This document shows, piece by piece, positions 5,869 to 6,944 of a stretch of DNA of 6,944 nucleotides. This DNA comes from Nitrososphaeraceae archaeon (lineage in GTDB: Archaea > Thermoproteota > Nitrososphaeria > Nitrososphaerales > Nitrososphaeraceae). Under the pieces are notes generated by a model. The model was given only the letters and a program-made list of their open reading frames with translations. It was not told the origin of the DNA and ran no database searches. The stretch's first letter is position 1. Each line of letters begins with the position of its first letter. Position numbers and translations under genes: made by a program. Location of the stretch: contig JAICHH010000095.1 of NCBI GenBank assembly GCA_025922715.1, positions 1 to 6,944 of the forward strand. Reading direction: 5' to 3'.

Positions 5869-6469
5869 TTAAATAATCAGATCACCGTTAAATTTCAATA
5901 TTTTGAATACTATTCGTTATTAATTACATCAATGAGTTATAATGGATGTCTTTACATAGTTGTAAGTCCCTTTTAAGGTCAACTCTGGCTCACATTCAAT
6001 GCGATAATGAGATGATCTCAATTAAGGTATTTAATAGTTTAAATTAATGTAAAGGAGTTAGATTTAGACTTATCAAATTCTTTATTATTTAGTTATTTTT
6101 TTCCTTCTAACATTTTCGAATGTTGTCGTAAATACATCTTAACAGTATTCGATTAATCCAATTAATCTATTCAGATTTATCATCACTTTGTATTTGCTGC
6201 TTGTGGAGACAATAGCAATTATTGGTAATACCATATCAAATATTCTAATACTATAAAAAAGAGTATTTGTATTTTCTATTTGTTATAAATATACTTAAAG
6301 TTTAATTCACATTTATTAAATCATTTAACATGGAGATAAATCATTTATGATTTCTAACACCAATATAGAAGAAAAACAATGTTAGAAAGATTAAAAACCT
6401 CAAAGAGTTTAACGGGGTTAGTTTACCTATGGAGAAAAACTCTAAACTAATTCAAATAGTTGTTAATTG
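5869..6469. other. Gene-poor 600-base stretch with hairpins and possible coding scraps
   Basis: No convincing intact gene is present. It holds a near-perfect palindrome, TGAGAT-G-ATCTCA (6008-6020); a stem-loop, AACATT-TTCG-AATGTT (6109-6124); an inverted repeat, AATACT/AGTATT (6247-6267); and a hairpin region at 6404-6453. On the minus strand, 5929-6010 and about 6088-6290 read like pieces of protein broken by stops, so this may be a graveyard of decayed genes. No tRNA or rRNA features were seen. Confidence 0.4.
6404..6453. other. Overlapping inverted repeats downstream of the 76-residue gene
   Basis: AGAGTTT (6404-6410) is the exact complement of AAACTCT (6437-6443), and TTAGTTTA (6418-6425) of TAAACTAA (6443-6450). 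On the plus strand the second stem extends through two G-U pairs to a G-C pair (6415/6453). The two stems share base 6443 and their arms interleave, so they would compete. The element begins about 17 bases past the stop of the minus-strand gene at 6470-6700, so a role in its 3' end is possible. A T5 on the minus strand (6435-6439) falls within it. Confidence 0.35.
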
Positions 6470-6700
6470 TTAATCCAATATATCATATTTGCCTATAGTA
6501 TCTTTATATGCAAATACAGTAACTTTGACTTTCTTATTTCTAATTTTTTTTGAAATTATTTCTTCTACTTTATCTATTATATGCACAGGATAACCATCAA
6601 TACTGTTATATTCTTGAAAGATTTCATCATATGGTTCGACAAACCACCATTGCTGTGTTTCTTCATTAACTTCTATTTGCGAAATTTTTAATACAGTCAT
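6470..6700 (-). CDS. Small acidic hypothetical protein
   Basis: This encodes 76 residues with no signal peptide, membrane helix or Cys; I do not recognise the family. The sequence alternates strand-like and helical parts: VLKISQIEV (3-11), QQWWFVEPYDEIF (16-28), a helix IIDKVEEIISKKI (41-53), then the strand KVKVTVFAYK (57-66). The clear pattern of alternating hydrophobic residues, the WWF cluster and a strong promoter argue for a real gene. The ATG at 6700 follows a near-ideal TATA box with a predicted leader of about 7 bases. It appears to be transcribed alone; the nearest minus-strand neighbour downstream is 600 bases away. No functional claim can be made. Confidence 0.65.
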   Translation of the reverse strand: MTVLKISQIEVNEETQQWWFVEPYDEIFQEYNSIDGYPVHIIDKVEEIISKKIRNKKVKVTVFAYKDTIGKYDILD

Positions 6701-6727
6701 TTAGTTTTCAATTGTTTATTGTTATCA

Positions 6728-6739
6728 TTTTATATAAAA
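6728..6739 (-). promoter_or_regulatory. TATA box of the 76-residue protein gene
   Basis: TTTTATATAAAA is a 12-base perfect palindrome centred about 33 bases before the ATG at 6700. It is the strongest TATA-like element in the right half of the window and gives a short leader. Because it is symmetrical, it does not set direction by itself; the gene downstream on the minus strand does. Confidence 0.55.
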
Positions 6740-6944
6740 ATAAGTCTCTAATTAAATCTCCTTTTTAGGTAAAATTTGGTTCACGAACCATTGTTCCCAC
6801 TCTGTAAGTGAATTCATATAATAGAATTAATATAATTATAGCCTTATTCTTGAAAATATCAAACAAATTTTATTGCAATAATGCTGTTTTTTGTAATATT
6901 TTGAATTATTCTATCTAGCGATTTTGCTATTATAGTTTATAGTA

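Noticed and set aside
6379..6450. 23-residue plus-strand micro-ORF (MLERLKTSKSLTGLVYLWRK...)
   Set aside because: It has no well-placed promoter or ribosome site and overlaps the inverted repeats at 6404-6453; its length is expected by chance.

Overview
The window looks archaeal and AT-rich. The best fit is an ammonia-oxidising member of the Nitrososphaeria, perhaps Nitrosocosmicus-like. This is inference: it rests on the AT-rich composition, on TATA boxes roughly 22-38 bases before start codons with little or no leader and no clear Shine-Dalgarno sites, on oligo-T stops, and on a mix of small exported PsbP-like and CHRD proteins next to a copper ATPase. No rRNA, tRNA, CRISPR array or intact mobile element was seen.

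Layout: (1) Bases 1-392, minus strand, hold a decayed regulator that runs off the left edge. An Lrp/AsnC-type helix-turn-helix and a C-terminal TRASH metal-binding motif can both be read, but only by crossing several reading frames. (2) A divergent control region of about 90 bases, with two inverted repeats and a TATA box facing each way, separates it from (3) an intact Cu+-exporting P1B-type ATPase (copA, 479-2731) that carries a YHS/TRASH-like N-terminus in place of the usual HMA domain and an Asn/Lys-rich insert in its actuator domain. (4) A PsbP-like exported protein (minus, start re-assigned to the ATG at 3408) converges on copA and is divergent from (5) a secreted CHRD-domain protein (plus). 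(6) A long minus-strand exported-protein gene is split by an in-frame TAA into 270 codons plus a 57-codon tail that still reads as protein. (7) A small soluble beta-rich protein and (8) a 76-residue acidic protein, both minus strand, flank a 600-base stretch with no convincing intact gene, only short hairpins and scraps of possible coding sequence.

Functionally, the left third is a copper-homeostasis locus: exporter, YHS/TRASH metal-binding modules and a divergent operator-promoter. A regulator next to the exporter that combines an Lrp-like HTH with TRASH matches the published archaeal CopT/CopA arrangement. Here the regulator seems to be dead while the exporter is intact. The other genes share no obvious pathway; three of them encode exported proteins.
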